From Acinetobacter baumannii (GTDB taxonomy: Bacteria; Pseudomonadota; Gammaproteobacteria; Pseudomonadales; Moraxellaceae), in the NCBI RefSeq assembly GCF_009759685.1, contig NZ_CP046654.1, positions 744,001 to 808,000 of the forward strand: a stretch of DNA of 64,000 nt, in the 5' to 3' direction. Each line of letters begins with the position of its first letter. Position 1 is the stretch's first letter. Shown here piece by piece: positions 7,850 to 17,335 of the stretch. A program made the position numbers and the translations under genes. Under the pieces are notes generated by a model. It was not told the DNA's origin, did not search any database, and was given only the letters and a program-made list of their open reading frames with translations.

Positions 7850-8614
7850 ATGCCTTTTACAATCTCCCATGCAGTTATCGCCCCTCCACTTGCTAAATTG
7901 AGCCGAAATACGTTACCCATTGCCGCCTTAGCAATTGGCAGTATGACGCCCGATCTTTACCGCTTATTTACAATGCAATCAGGTATGCTGACTCATCAAT
8001 GGAAGGGGCTTTTCTACCCTAACCTTGCATTAGGGCTATTATTCTCTGCCATTTGGTATTTACTTTACCGACCTGTGGTTTACCGTTTTTTTGGTATCCA
8101 ACACGATTTAAAACTAGATTCTTTTAGACATTTTTTTAGCTTTTTTATTGGAATCATAATTGCTCTACTCATTGGTATAGCAACACATCTCATTTGGGAT
8201 GGGCTTACCCACTCAGACTTTAGAACTTTTATATTTCAAGACTTTTTATCGCAAACTGTTCACTTGTTTGGCCGCCCTTATCCATTGCATCGCCTTCTTC
8301 AACTCGGTTCTTCTGCTCTGGCATTACCTTTTTTAGGCTGGATGAGTATTCATTACTATCAGCGCCATAAACAGCATTGGAAAGTAAATTATAAAATTAA
8401 AATTTTTGCTTGGTGTTTATTTGCTTTATCTACACTTTTAGGCTTATTTTCATTTTGGGACTATGCCCGTTATATTCCCCATGAGGTTTGGCATTCTGAT
8501 ACCTATTATTTTACTGGCCGCTCTATTAATGAGTTTATGCAAGGTTGGTTAAGTACGTTTAGTTTGGGATGTCTATTATTCTTATTTTTAGATCGACAAC
8601 AAAGAATGGGTTAA
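7850..8614 (+). CDS. DUF4184 family membrane protein
   Basis: A 254-residue protein with about six membrane helices and the family N-terminus MPFTISHAVIAPPL. It has conserved polar residues GSMTPDLYR, HLIWDGLTHSD and PLHRLLQLGSS. DUF4184 proteins share a His/Asp pattern with membrane-bound metal-dependent hydrolases of the YdjM type, but no activity is established. It is divergent from znuD over a 135-base gap holding the Zur box, so zinc regulation is possible but unproven. A weak hairpin (AGCTA-AATTA-TAGCT then TTTTTT, 8648-8669) may be its terminator. Confidence 0.8.
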   Translation: MPFTISHAVIAPPLAKLSRNTLPIAALAIGSMTPDLYRLFTMQSGMLTHQWKGLFYPNLALGLLFSAIWYLLYRPVVYRFFGIQHDLKLDSFRHFFSFFIGIIIALLIGIATHLIWDGLTHSDFRTFIFQDFLSQTVHLFGRPYPLHRLLQLGSSALALPFLGWMSIHYYQRHKQHWKVNYKIKIFAWCLFALSTLLGLFSFWDYARYIPHEVWHSDTYYFTGRSINEFMQGWLSTFSLGCLLFLFLDRQQRMG

Positions 8615-8647
8615 ATAGCTAAACTTGCTGCCAAATTGCTCATTTTT

Positions 8648-8669
8648 AGCTAAATTATAGCTGTTTTTT
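8648..8669 (+). terminator. Weak intrinsic terminator after the DUF4184 gene
   Basis: AGCTA-AATTA-TAGCT followed by GTTTTTT, 34 bases past the stop. The stem is only 5 bp, so efficiency is doubtful. Confidence 0.45.
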
Positions 8670-8679
8670 GATCTAGTTC

Positions 8680-8708
8680 TTGTGGCATGCCATTCAACAG
8701 GGCATAAT
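8680..8708 (+). promoter_or_regulatory. Predicted sigma-70 promoter of aspS
   Basis: TTGTGG (8680-8685), a 17-base spacer and CATAAT (8703-8708) predict a start near 8714, giving aspS a leader of about 70 bases that includes the hairpin at 8726-8755. Confidence 0.55.
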
Positions 8709-8725
8709 CGAAAACTTATTTTTTT

Positions 8726-8755
8726 GACGGTGCGCGGTTTACGCATCCGTCTTTT
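8726..8755 (+). promoter_or_regulatory. Terminator-like hairpin in the aspS leader
   Basis: GACGG-TGCG pairs with CGCA-CCGTC around CGGTTTA (one bulged T) and is followed by TTTTC, 30 bases before the aspS start. It could be an attenuator acting on aspS or a terminator for upstream read-through. No leader peptide or T-box was recognised. Confidence 0.45.
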
Positions 8756-8784
8756 CAGCCAATATAGTTTGGATAATCTTCATC

Positions 8785-10563
8785 ATGATGCGAACTCATT
8801 ACTGTGGCTCTTTAACTGAAGCCCAAATCGACCAGACCGTTACATTATGCGGTTGGGTACATCGTCGCCGTGACCATGGCGGTGTTATTTTCCTTGATAT
8901 GCGTGACCGTGATGGTCTCGTTCAAGTGGTTATTGACCCAGATACTCCAGAAGCATTTGCAACTGCAGATAAAGCACGTTCTGAATATGTATTAAAAATT
9001 ACAGGTCGTGTTCGTCGCCGTTATGAAGGTACTGAAAACCCAAATATGGTGAGTGGTCAAATCGAAGTTTTAGGCAAAGAAATCGAAGTTCTTGCTGCAT
9101 CTGAAACTCCACCATTCCCATTAAATGATGACACTATTAACGTGTCAGAAGAACACCGTTTAAAATATCGTTTCTTGGACATCCGTCGTCCAGAAATGTT
9201 AGAGCGTTTACGCTTCCGTTCTAAAGTAACCAACTTAATTCGTAACTATTTAGACGATCATGGTTTCTTAGACGTTGAAACTCCGATTTTAACTCGTGCA
9301 ACCCCTGAAGGTGCGCGTGACTATTTAGTACCAAGCCGAGTACAAAATGGTAGCTTCTATGCACTTCCACAATCACCACAATTATTCAAACAATTGTTGA
9401 TGGTTGGTGGTATTGATCGCTACTACCAAATCGCGAAATGTTTCCGTGATGAAGACTTACGTGCTGACCGTCAGCCTGAATTTACTCAAATCGACATTGA
9501 AACATCGTTCTTAAACGACGATGACATTATGGATTTGATGGAAGGCATGACTGTTAAATTATTTAACGACTTGCTTGGCGTAAAATTTGAAAAATTCCGC
9601 CGTATGCCATACAGCGAAGCAATGCGTGATTATGCATCTGACAAACCAGACTTGCGTATTCCGTTAAAACTCGTTGATGTTGCAGACTTAATGCAAGAAG
9701 TTGAGTTCAAAGTATTTGCAGGTCCAGCTAAAGACCCTAAAGGCCGTATTGCCGCACTTCGTGTACCGGGCGCAGGTTCATTAACACGTAGTCAGATTGA
9801 CGAATACACTAAATTTGTCGGTATCTACGGTGCAAAAGGCTTAGCGTACATTAAAGTCAATGAAATCGAAAAAGGAATTGAAGGCCTTCAATCTCCTATC
9901 GTTAAATTCATCGAACCAATCGTAATGCAATTGCTTGAACGTGTTGGTGCTGAAAATGGTGATATCGTATTCTTTGGTGCGGACAAAGCTAAAATTGTAA
10001 ATGATGCAATGGGTGCCCTTCGTGTCAAAATCGGTCATGACTTGAACCTTGCGACTTGTGAGTGGGCTCCACTTTGGGTTGTTGACTTCCCAATGTTTGA
10101 AGAAACTGACGATGGCAAATGGACTTCTGTTCACCATCCATTCACATTACCTAAATCTAGCGTAGAAGACGTGAAGAGCAATCCAGGCGAAGCACTTTCT
10201 GTTGCTTACGACATGGTATTGAATGGTACTGAAGTTGGTGGTGGTTCACTTCGTATTTACACATTAGAAATGCAAAAAGCGATTTTTGAAGCGCTTGGTA
10301 TTTCCGATGAAGAAGCAGAAGAAAAATTCAGCTTCTTACTCAATGCGCTTCGTTACGGTGCACCTCCTCACGGTGGTTTGGCATTTGGTCTTGACCGTTT
10401 AGTAATGCTTATGACTGGCGCGACTTCAATTCGTGATGTTATTGCGTTCCCTAAAACGAAAACTGCTGAATGTCCACTTACTCAGGCACCAGCTCCTGTT
10501 GAAGCAAACCAGCTTCGTGACTTGGGCATCCGCTTACGTGAACAACAAAAGAAAGAAGCTTAA
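8785..10563 (+). CDS. aspS: Aspartate-tRNA ligase
   Basis: A 592-residue class II synthetase of full bacterial length that charges tRNA-Asp with aspartate. The N-terminal OB fold (about 1-105, [20 protein letters not shown]) binds the anticodon. Class II motif 2 is [18 protein letters not shown] (about 220), the bacterial GAD insertion lies at about 285-410, and motif 3 is [15 protein letters not shown] near the C-terminus. Two ATGs in tandem (8785, 8788) could both serve as start. It marks one boundary of the OC locus. Whether it also charges tRNA-Asn was not judged. Confidence 0.98.
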   Translation: MMRTHYCGSLTEAQIDQTVTLCGWVHRRRDHGGVIFLDMRDRDGLVQVVIDPDTPEAFATADKARSEYVLKITGRVRRRYEGTENPNMVSGQIEVLGKEIEVLAASETPPFPLNDDTINVSEEHRLKYRFLDIRRPEMLERLRFRSKVTNLIRNYLDDHGFLDVETPILTRATPEGARDYLVPSRVQNGSFYALPQSPQLFKQLLMVGGIDRYYQIAKCFRDEDLRADRQPEFTQIDIETSFLNDDDIMDLMEGMTVKLFNDLLGVKFEKFRRMPYSEAMRDYASDKPDLRIPLKLVDVADLMQEVEFKVFAGPAKDPKGRIAALRVPGAGSLTRSQIDEYTKFVGIYGAKGLAYIKVNEIEKGIEGLQSPIVKFIEPIVMQLLERVGAENGDIVFFGADKAKIVNDAMGALRVKIGHDLNLATCEWAPLWVVDFPMFEETDDGKWTSVHHPFTLPKSSVEDVKSNPGEALSVAYDMVLNGTEVGGGSLRIYTLEMQKAIFEALGISDEEAEEKFSFLLNALRYGAPPHGGLAFGLDRLVMLMTGATSIRDVIAFPKTKTAECPLTQAPAPVEANQLRDLGIRLREQQKKEA

Positions 10564-10573
10564 TTGCTCTTTA

Positions 10574-10608
10574 ATAAAAAACCCTGCAATTGCAGGGTTT
10601 TTTATTAA
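10574..10608. terminator. Bidirectional terminator between aspS and the OC locus
   Basis: AAAAAACCCTGCA-ATTGCAGGGTTTTTT is a strong hairpin with an A-run on one side and a T-run on the other, between the converging aspS and gtrOC7 genes. Confidence 0.93.
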
Positions 10609-10615
10609 GAAAATT

Positions 10616-11644
10616 TTAATGTGTTATCTTTTTCTCAAAACTTGAAACCGTATTAAATTTTTGCTCAAAAATTTGGATAATTTCTGTTTTTAATTTTTCA
10701 AAATCGACCACGTGTTCATCGTCATTTAAACAAATCTGTGGAAGTTGCTCATTCTTAATAACATGATTAATTTCAGGAAGATTTTGTATTCTTAAATTAA
10801 AGTTCTGTCCACGCTGAAATATATTTACTGGGTAAAAACGAGCCGAACATAACTGCCATAATCGAAATAGGTATTGGTTCACGTCTAAAGGTTGTCTAAA
10901 TCGATGACTTGATACTTCTTTTAAGTAGCTCTCTTCGTTTCTCCAAACTTCTTCAAACACCGATTTTAGAAACGGTTGGGGTAAATGAGTACTATAAAAG
11001 CTTGAGAATTTTCGATTATATAAGCTTAAAAAATTGCCCAAATTATTACTTATCGAATATCGATGATTAAAAAGTGCAGAAGGATTACTCCGAAAGAGTT
11101 TTCTCTTATCAAAATATTTATTAATAATTGCGACATCCGTCAAAGCAACTGCGCCTAAAAAGTTCTCTTCCCCCACCACCATCAAAGGTTGTAATTGAAT
11201 ACCATCGCAAGGTAAACCATTTTTAAAAAAGAACTCTGGTTTTAAAGGACTATTAATAAAGGTGTCATCATTAAAATAGACAAAGTGTTCTGCCAAGCCT
11301 TCTATTTTATGAATATTGATTTCAATCGCATGTGAATTAAACGTAGGCAAACAATGAGGTTCTATAATTTGGTCATGAGTAACCAAATTTAATTTGGGAT
11401 GATTTTTGACTAAAAATTCAGGAAAATGGCCACAGGTTACAAGATGAATTTTCCTTACCCAAGGACAGAATTTCTCAACAGATCTAAACCAGTAATGAAG
11501 ATTATTCCAGTCACGATAACGACATTGATCAACGAGCTCATCAATCTTGGTTTTTGTTTCTTTGGATTTATAATATATATATTGCTGCTGCCATTTCGTA
11601 TCGGTTGAGTCCACCCAAATCATTACAAAATCGATCGGCTGCAT
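10616..11644 (-). CDS. gtrOC7: Stealth-family sugar-phosphate transferase (OC locus)
   Basis: A 342-residue protein with the Stealth conserved regions. CR1 is IDFVMIWVDSTDTKW at the very start. CR2 follows at about 35-140 (RYRDWNNLHYWFRSVEKFCP, VTCGHFPEFL, HFVYFNDDTFINSPL). Later regions carry FNHRYSISNN and ROF-like FEEVWRNEE. Stealth proteins transfer hexose-1-phosphate (nucleotide-sugar derived) to glycans. The ATG at 11644 places CR1 at residue 4, so I prefer it over an upstream in-frame TTG at 11659. It is transcribed towards aspS, last in the OC locus. The gene number follows the OCL1 scheme and is tentative. Confidence 0.8.
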   Translation of the reverse strand: MQPIDFVMIWVDSTDTKWQQQYIYYKSKETKTKIDELVDQCRYRDWNNLHYWFRSVEKFCPWVRKIHLVTCGHFPEFLVKNHPKLNLVTHDQIIEPHCLPTFNSHAIEINIHKIEGLAEHFVYFNDDTFINSPLKPEFFFKNGLPCDGIQLQPLMVVGEENFLGAVALTDVAIINKYFDKRKLFRSNPSALFNHRYSISNNLGNFLSLYNRKFSSFYSTHLPQPFLKSVFEEVWRNEESYLKEVSSHRFRQPLDVNQYLFRLWQLCSARFYPVNIFQRGQNFNLRIQNLPEINHVIKNEQLPQICLNDDEHVVDFEKLKTEIIQIFEQKFNTVSSFEKKITH

Positions 11645-11846
11645 TAAACATCTATCCAAATAAATGCAGTAATTTACTAGATAAAATTCGATAAAAAAGG
11701 AAATGATGGTTTATTAATGTTAATAAAACTTCACAATTTCTCCATAATTTTAATTTTTCTATGTAATTAGCTTAATTAAGGCTCTATTGAGATGATAGTA
11801 GGCAAATGGCATAATAACTGTTCTCTTTCTCCCATGGTAATTGATT

Positions 11847-12065
11847 ATGGCAATGCGTCCTGACGTTCGTCGACATGCTTTAGTCGTGATTGTATTTTCT
11901 CTCGCACAATGGTTTTTCATGCGCTATATCCTTGCGAATGAATTATTTAACCTTACAACAAATCAACGTATTCTTTATTTCTGCGTAAGTAGTTTAGTCG
12001 GTGCATTACTTATTTTTGTTGCGCTGATTTATATGGTCTTAAAAGGAAATGCGGATAAAAATTAA
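11847..12065 (+). CDS. Small membrane protein within the OC locus
   Basis: A 72-residue protein (start MAMRPDVRRHALVV, ATG 11847) with two predicted membrane helices, at about 12-32 and 44-64, and a lysine-rich end. It runs opposite to the flanking glycosyltransferase genes. No function is known. A membrane orf at this place fits the description of OC loci, where it is listed as a hypothetical. A TTG six bases upstream is in frame but has no better ribosome site. Confidence 0.6.
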   Translation: MAMRPDVRRHALVVIVFSLAQWFFMRYILANELFNLTTNQRILYFCVSSLVGALLIFVALIYMVLKGNADKN

Positions 12066-12102
12066 TATCCGCATCTGACCTAACATTTAGAAAATCTTAA
12101 AT

Positions 12103-13032
12103 TTATTTTCCAATATAATTATCACATAACTGAATCAGTTCCGGATGTCTGTCATGTTGATGGACAATAGGAATGATTTCTTGGTTACGGTTAATAATAA
12201 AACCTTGATCATTAATAGAAATTTGCTCTATTGGATATAATCCAAGAGTTACAATAATAGATTCAAATGGCTGACAACGAGTTACCTCTGCCAACTCATT
12301 AGTAATTAATAATTTATTATGCATGGCTTGATCATAAATTCTGTTAGACATTTTTTGATATGGCTGTTTACAGAATTCTTCAATCATTTTATTGATATAG
12401 ACTTTAATTGATTCATGATCCCCAATAGTAACGCCAGAACAAGAGACTTGCTCATCTTTTGCAAGATTATAAAAACTCTCTCCGTATGCATCCAAAATCC
12501 ACTTTTGGTTATATTGCTCAGTACCTATCGTAAAGTCTGGATTTTCCATTCCGACAAATAAAGCTTTGCTAAGATTCTTAAAAGGATTACTTTGAAAAAA
12601 AACGTCTCGAACATCAGTTAGCAATACATGTGAAGCATCAGGATGATTTTCTACAATTTCTTTATATTCAAAGAAACGGCTCACATGAGGATAACCTGTG
12701 ATTTTAAGGCCTTTTATCTTTGTTTCGGGTTTTGCTTCGTTTACGGTTAAGTCAATAATTTTCTTAAAAATATTTTTCACAAATTTATATTTATAAATAC
12801 CTGAATACTTTGACTTTGATTTAAATTTACCAATAGTTGAAACTTTAAATTCAATTTTAAAATTTTTGACGTCTGAGAATACATTCACAAACTCTGTCAT
12901 TTGCTCTTTATATATAATTAAAGTCAATATGCCATCAAAGTCTGTCTTTCCCAAAGAATATACAAAAGAAGAGATCAGGTCAGCGTTGTATCCTGTAGCT
13001 GACCCAATAATAATATTTTTTTGCTTAATCAT
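12103..13032 (-). CDS. gtrOC6: Glycosyltransferase of the OC locus
   Basis: A 309-residue soluble protein. Its core has VLLTDVRDVFFQSNPF (about 165), a DxD-like metal/nucleotide-sugar site, then LFVGMENPDFTIG and CSGVTIGDHESIKVYI. These resemble GT-A fold transferases of the kind used in capsule and LOS assembly. The N-terminal half is lysine-rich and AT-rich in DNA, consistent with horizontal origin. It follows GT25 (gtrOC5) with 29 bases between them, both on the minus strand. Donor and acceptor are not known. The gene number is by position in the OCL1 order only. Confidence 0.65.
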   Translation of the reverse strand: MIKQKNIIIGSATGYNADLISSFVYSLGKTDFDGILTLIIYKEQMTEFVNVFSDVKNFKIEFKVSTIGKFKSKSKYSGIYKYKFVKNIFKKIIDLTVNEAKPETKIKGLKITGYPHVSRFFEYKEIVENHPDASHVLLTDVRDVFFQSNPFKNLSKALFVGMENPDFTIGTEQYNQKWILDAYGESFYNLAKDEQVSCSGVTIGDHESIKVYINKMIEEFCKQPYQKMSNRIYDQAMHNKLLITNELAEVTRCQPFESIIVTLGLYPIEQISINDQGFIINRNQEIIPIVHQHDRHPELIQLCDNYIGK

Positions 13033-13061
13033 AAAATTAATAATAAAAACGAAAGAGACAC

Positions 13062-13817
13062 CTAAATTATATATTTATTAAGTATATATTTCTTTAATTT
13101 AACTCTAAGGTATCGCAAAAAATCACTATCGTCTTGAGAATGCGAGCCGACTAAACTTCTTTCCTTCTCCAAATAGCTTAAAGCATCATTGTTCTCAATA
13201 ATGGGATGATCGAATAAGAAACTGACATAAAAACTAAATTCACCACGCCCTACAAGGTCTTGCCAATGGTCGTAAATTTTTATCGGTTGATGATAGTCGA
13301 CCAACATCTGTGCCATTTTACGATCTATAACATAGGCATAAGCATAGGCAAGTTTTTCAAGATAGTCGTAATCCACTTTAAGAATTTTTTGGTTATACAA
13401 TTCTTCAGGTAAAAGTTTTCCTCGAACCCGATTACATATTTTCATTTGAATACCGCCCAAGCTTAGGAAAAAGCAAGGACCAAAATTCAAAGAACGAATG
13501 TGTTTTTCTAAATCTTGAAAATCAATTTCAAAACGTTCGATTACATCATCTTCAAAAATAATGGCATATTCTTCATCAGAGCTTAAAAAATCTTTTAATG
13601 CAGCAATATGAGACATGGCACAGCCTAGTTCACCAGGCGTCATCGGTTTCTTCTTGCCTGCTACCCCTTGTTGAAAATACTCACTAACACTTAAATTTTT
13701 CCCAATTACCCCAAATTGTTTAAATTCATCTCGATATTTATAAAATGTTGCTTGAGAGAACAACTTTTTTAAACGTTCACTATTCGTAGATTCAATACTG
13801 ATTAAATATTTTTTCAT
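13062..13817 (-). CDS. gtrOC5: Glycosyltransferase family 25 protein (OC locus)
   Basis: A 251-residue GT25 protein (start MKKYLISIES). The family signature is seen as MTPGELGCAMSHIAAL (about 59) and YAIIFEDDV (about 85), the EDD being the metal-binding triad. AYAYVIDRKMAQMLV and KIYDHWQDL follow in the usual order. GT25 enzymes of Gram-negatives usually add galactose or glucose to LOS. The ATG at 13817 gives the standard N-terminus; a TTG at 13826 is in frame but lacks support. It is first of three minus-strand genes running towards aspS, divergent from the beta-propeller gene. Confidence 0.85.
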   Translation of the reverse strand: MKKYLISIESTNSERLKKLFSQATFYKYRDEFKQFGVIGKNLSVSEYFQQGVAGKKKPMTPGELGCAMSHIAALKDFLSSDEEYAIIFEDDVIERFEIDFQDLEKHIRSLNFGPCFFLSLGGIQMKICNRVRGKLLPEELYNQKILKVDYDYLEKLAYAYAYVIDRKMAQMLVDYHQPIKIYDHWQDLVGRGEFSFYVSFLFDHPIIENNDALSYLEKERSLVGSHSQDDSDFLRYLRVKLKKYILNKYII

Positions 13818-13885
13818 TTCATTCAAATGTTAAAATGAGTCAGGGATAGTCTATCTAATTATAGTTATATCGAGTGTAAAATTTA

Positions 13886-14776
13886 ATGCTAAATCGCCTA
13901 ATCCAAAAAAAATGGTACAAGTACCAACAAGCAAAAAAAGCAAAAACTTTTGACTCTCATTGGTATATGCGTTTTGGCTGGTTAGAACAACCTTTTACAA
14001 TACTTGAGCAATTAGATTCTCTCTTTGAAATCCATTCTCCTGGAAAGTTTACCTTTGCCGATAGCTTTTATGCTCATGAAAATGGACGACATTTTATTTT
14101 CTTTGAAGAGGTGGATGATCAACATCCGGTAGGCTTTCTTTCAGTTTTAGAAGTCTTTAAGGATGGCACTTACACCCCGCCCGAAACTATTTTAAAACTC
14201 GATTACCACCTCTCATATCCTTGCGTATTTAAAATAGATAGCACTTGGTACATGATTCCAGAGTCTTCTGCCAACAAAACTATTGAACTCTGGAAATGTA
14301 CTGATTTTCCAATGAAATGGGAGAAGCATTCTAACCTAATGGAAAATATTGAAGCGGTTGATAGCACCCCTTTTTACCATGAGGGCTTATGGTATCTTTT
14401 TACCTCAACGCGCCGTGATTGTAAAAAGTTTGGTGACCGTTTAGATTTGTTCTTTACCGAAGATATTTTAAATCCTAACTGGCAAGAGCACCCAATGAAC
14501 CCAGTGTGCCGAGGAAGTCAGCAGTTCCGTATGGCGGGCAAACCTTTTGTTTACAAAGGGCAACTGGTTCGGCCAAGCCAAGATTCTTTAAAACGTTATG
14601 GCGGCAATATCGAATTAAAAGCAATTACTCAGCTTAGTCCAGCAGCTTATGAAGAAAAATTACTAGAAGTAGTTTTACCAGACTGGAATCAAGCAGATGA
14701 CGGTTGCCATACTATTAATTTCGAAGATAATTTCGTCGTACTTGATGCCATCCGCCTTACACCAAAAAATAATTAA
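13886..14776 (+). CDS. ghy: Beta-propeller glycan enzyme of the OC locus
   Basis: A 296-residue soluble protein with Trp/Phe-rich repeats typical of five-bladed propellers of GH43-like fold (FADSFYAHENGRHFIFFEE, YPCVFKIDSTWYMIPES, VDSTPFYHEGLWYLFTSTRR, RMAGKPFVYKGQLVRPSQD). Similar domains form the N-terminus of plant glucosamine inositolphosphorylceramide transferases. OC locus papers call the gene at this place ghy, a glycoside hydrolase. No catalytic triad could be assigned, so hydrolase versus binding role is open. It is the only large plus-strand gene of the locus and its stop overlaps that of the GT4 gene by four bases. Confidence 0.7.
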   Translation: MLNRLIQKKWYKYQQAKKAKTFDSHWYMRFGWLEQPFTILEQLDSLFEIHSPGKFTFADSFYAHENGRHFIFFEEVDDQHPVGFLSVLEVFKDGTYTPPETILKLDYHLSYPCVFKIDSTWYMIPESSANKTIELWKCTDFPMKWEKHSNLMENIEAVDSTPFYHEGLWYLFTSTRRDCKKFGDRLDLFFTEDILNPNWQEHPMNPVCRGSQQFRMAGKPFVYKGQLVRPSQDSLKRYGGNIELKAITQLSPAAYEEKLLEVVLPDWNQADDGCHTINFEDNFVVLDAIRLTPKNN

Positions 14777-15807
14777 GTTTTCAGCAGGCCTTTATAAATG
14801 TTAAGCGTCTGCTCAGCCATGGCTGGTACAGTCAGTTCAGCCTTGGCCTTTGCATATAGTGGGCTGAAGTCATTTTGAGCCTCAGATTGAAGGGCATATT
14901 CAATCGCTTTTGCTAAACCTTGAGTATCTCCAATTTCGGCTAGATATTGCTCTGGCAACCACTCGATCACACCGTTCACTTTGGTTGAAGCCATTGCTTT
15001 ATCGGCCTGTAAAGCCTCGACCATAACAAGTGGAAAACCTTCACGATCTGATGATAAAACCACGATATCAGCCAGTTGTACCAGATCACGCGCATCAGTT
15101 CTAAACCCAAGAAAAGCGACCCGATTTTGCATGTTCAATTCGCTGACTTGCTTTTCCAAACTTGCTCGAAGTGAACCGTCACCAACAATCCATAAATTGG
15201 CATCAATCTGTTGCATCGACTCAATCAATAAACTGATATTTTTTACTGGTTCTAGACGTCCAATACACATAACAACTTTTTTGCTTGTGTCTAGCTCAGT
15301 AAAATCTTTTTGAATCGATTGAAGCAATTTTTCTTTATTTTCAGTTGTAAGTACGGGCTGAGGATATACTCCGTTATAAACTACGTGTGCTTTAGACTCT
15401 GGAATGCCTTGCGTGAGCGCTTGGCTCACCGCAATAACTGCATCACCTGCTAAATAAGCAGACTTATTCTTTTTAGTACCATGAACAGTCGTTACAAACT
15501 TTGGATCAGATAAAAATGGCTTAATGCGGGCAATCAGCTCAGCCGCTTTTCCTGCTTGTGCATGAACAATAGCGGGTTGGATTTGTTGAATAAGATTTTT
15601 AAGTTGCCAAAGTAAAAAAATATTCCAACGACTACGGGCAAAATCGATAGCATGAAAATGTACTTGTTGGCTAAACTTGTCTACATAGCAAGGATGTGCA
15701 ATCACATGTACTTCATGGTTTAAAGCAAGCTCATTAACAAGGTTAAAAGTGTGCTGCTCTAATCCACCAACTCCACCGCTAGTTGCCAATACCTGAACAA
15801 TTTTCAT
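14773..15807 (-). CDS. gtrOC4: Glycosyltransferase family 4 protein (OC locus)
   Basis: A 344-residue GT-B enzyme. The start MKIVQVLATSGGVGGLEQHT contains the N-domain glycine loop. The C-domain has VVMCIGRLEPVKNISLLIES and the E-x7-E site DREGFPLVMVEAL (about 268), then a nucleotide-sugar binding end. It retains the anomeric configuration as a GT4 member. It starts 11 bases beyond the stop of the GT2 gene, in a tight minus-strand operon. The target is inferred to be an outer-core sugar. Confidence 0.88.
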   Translation of the reverse strand: MKIVQVLATSGGVGGLEQHTFNLVNELALNHEVHVIAHPCYVDKFSQQVHFHAIDFARSRWNIFLLWQLKNLIQQIQPAIVHAQAGKAAELIARIKPFLSDPKFVTTVHGTKKNKSAYLAGDAVIAVSQALTQGIPESKAHVVYNGVYPQPVLTTENKEKLLQSIQKDFTELDTSKKVVMCIGRLEPVKNISLLIESMQQIDANLWIVGDGSLRASLEKQVSELNMQNRVAFLGFRTDARDLVQLADIVVLSSDREGFPLVMVEALQADKAMASTKVNGVIEWLPEQYLAEIGDTQGLAKAIEYALQSEAQNDFSPLYAKAKAELTVPAMAEQTLNIYKGLLKT

Positions 15808-15818
15808 AGCTTGCCTAC

Positions 15819-16583
15819 TTATTTTTTATCTTTATTCATGGTCTGTTCAAAAAGCTTAGCTTCTTTTAGAAATGCATAAAATGCGTTAATCATACTATTT
15901 ACGAAACCACGCCAACCATTTAAGAAGCTACGGCGAATAAAATAAGACTTCATAAAAGTCACTGGCATCACCAAAACCAATTTTGCAATGCTTGGAGACT
16001 TTCCTTTTTGGTATTTCTCTAATGCTTTTAAGTTGGAATATTGGTTATTTTTTTCGACTTTAACGAAAATGCTCGACTCACCATAGTGGTAAATATCGTG
16101 TTGAGCACGTTGAGATTCACCATCTACGATCACATTTTCATGGACTTTATTGGCAAGGTCATAATGCCCTTTAGACCTACGGAAAAAACGCACTTTTGCA
16201 TGTTTTTTAGTATGTTTACTGTTCGGAACACCTAAAAATACATCATTAATTGGGGTGATGAGTGCATCAAGCTTGTTCTGTTGAATGGTCTCAACAATTT
16301 CTTGTTTTAACTCATTAGATAAAACTTCATCGCCATCTAAATTAAGCACCCAATCATTTCGGCATTTAGCTAAAGCTAAACTTTTTTGCCCAGCATAACC
16401 CTGCCAGTCTTGGTGAGAAATTTGCGTATTTTCAAAGCTCTGAGCAATTTCATAAGTATTATCAGTACTGCCCGAGTCTAAAATAATAACTTCATCAAAC
16501 TCACTGACACTTTGTAAAGTTCGCTCTAACCAAGCACCACAGTTTAAAGTGACAATATAAACACTACATGGAATTTTATTCAT
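15819..16583 (-). CDS. gtrOC3: Glycosyltransferase family 2, WaaE/KdtX-like (OC locus)
   Basis: A 254-residue GT-A enzyme. CSVYIVTLNCGAWLERTL opens the fold, VIILDSGSTDNT binds the nucleotide, and WVLNLDGDEVL (about 78) holds the DxD metal site. KVHENVIV after a His-rich loop is typical of the WaaE/KdtX beta-1,4-glucosyltransferases that add the first glucose to the LPS core. A membrane-associated C-terminus (LVLVMPVTFMKSYFIRR) fits. Its ATG overlaps the pda1 stop by four bases, so translation is probably coupled. Confidence 0.9.
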   Translation of the reverse strand: MNKIPCSVYIVTLNCGAWLERTLQSVSEFDEVIILDSGSTDNTYEIAQSFENTQISHQDWQGYAGQKSLALAKCRNDWVLNLDGDEVLSNELKQEIVETIQQNKLDALITPINDVFLGVPNSKHTKKHAKVRFFRRSKGHYDLANKVHENVIVDGESQRAQHDIYHYGESSIFVKVEKNNQYSNLKALEKYQKGKSPSIAKLVLVMPVTFMKSYFIRRSFLNGWRGFVNSMINAFYAFLKEAKLFEQTMNKDKK

Positions 16584-17335
16584 AACTTATAACGTCCTTT
16601 AGCAAGGGCGATACGCATCTGTAAAGCATTCATGGCACCATGCGTGCTGACACGTGGAATATTAAATTGGTTATCTGCTTCATATGCTTCGATTTTTTTA
16701 CGAGTCGATACTGCATTTTTAAAGCCAATCTCTTGGGCCATTTTCTGGTGCTTTTCGTTAAATCGACCAAATGGATAAGCAAAACTCGGGCACTTCCCAA
16801 CTAATGCTTCAACATCACGCTTAGACTGAAGCATTTCGTCATAAGCGGTTTGGTCATCAAGCTTAAGTAAGTTCACATGATGTTGAGTATGCGCACCAAA
16901 TTCAATTAAACCAGAGTTGGCCATTTCATGGATTTGCTCATGAGTGAGCTTTTCGATGCCTTCAATTTGCGTTGCTAAATAAATAGTTGCTTTCGCGTTA
17001 TATTTTTTGAGTAGTGGATAGGCATAAAGATAATTATCCATAAAGCCATCATCAAAACTTAAAGCAACCACATTCTTTTGATTACGATATTGTTCAAGCT
17101 CAGAAACAAAGCAAAAGATAGCGCCTTTACGCGTTAACAACGTTAAGAGTTGTTCAAACTTTTCAGGAGGCATATTCATGCCAGAAGCAGCATCTTTAGG
17201 AGTGACCTGATGTAACATCACAATGCGAGGTAGTTTACTCGAACGAAACGGAAGCCAGAATGTATAATTACCTAGCACATATAACAGTGCAGCAAGTGCT
17301 AGCAGGCCTACCGCAACGTACAAAAACCACATCAT
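16580..17335 (-). CDS. pda1: Polysaccharide deacetylase (OC locus)
   Basis: A 251-residue CE4/NodB-domain protein with one N-terminal membrane anchor (about 3-28). Catalytic motifs are SFDDG (about 93-97), HTQHH (149-153, metal ligands) and AYPFGRFNEKH (about 182). These remove N-acetyl groups from hexosamines with a divalent metal. The role in the OC locus is likely deacetylation of a core GlcNAc, inferred from context. Both ends overlap neighbours by four bases (gtrOC2 upstream, gtrOC3 downstream), showing a coupled operon. Confidence 0.9.
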   Translation of the reverse strand: MMWFLYVAVGLLALAALLYVLGNYTFWLPFRSSKLPRIVMLHQVTPKDAASGMNMPPEKFEQLLTLLTRKGAIFCFVSELEQYRNQKNVVALSFDDGFMDNYLYAYPLLKKYNAKATIYLATQIEGIEKLTHEQIHEMANSGLIEFGAHTQHHVNLLKLDDQTAYDEMLQSKRDVEALVGKCPSFAYPFGRFNEKHQKMAQEIGFKNAVSTRKKIEAYEADNQFNIPRVSTHGAMNALQMRIALAKGRYKL

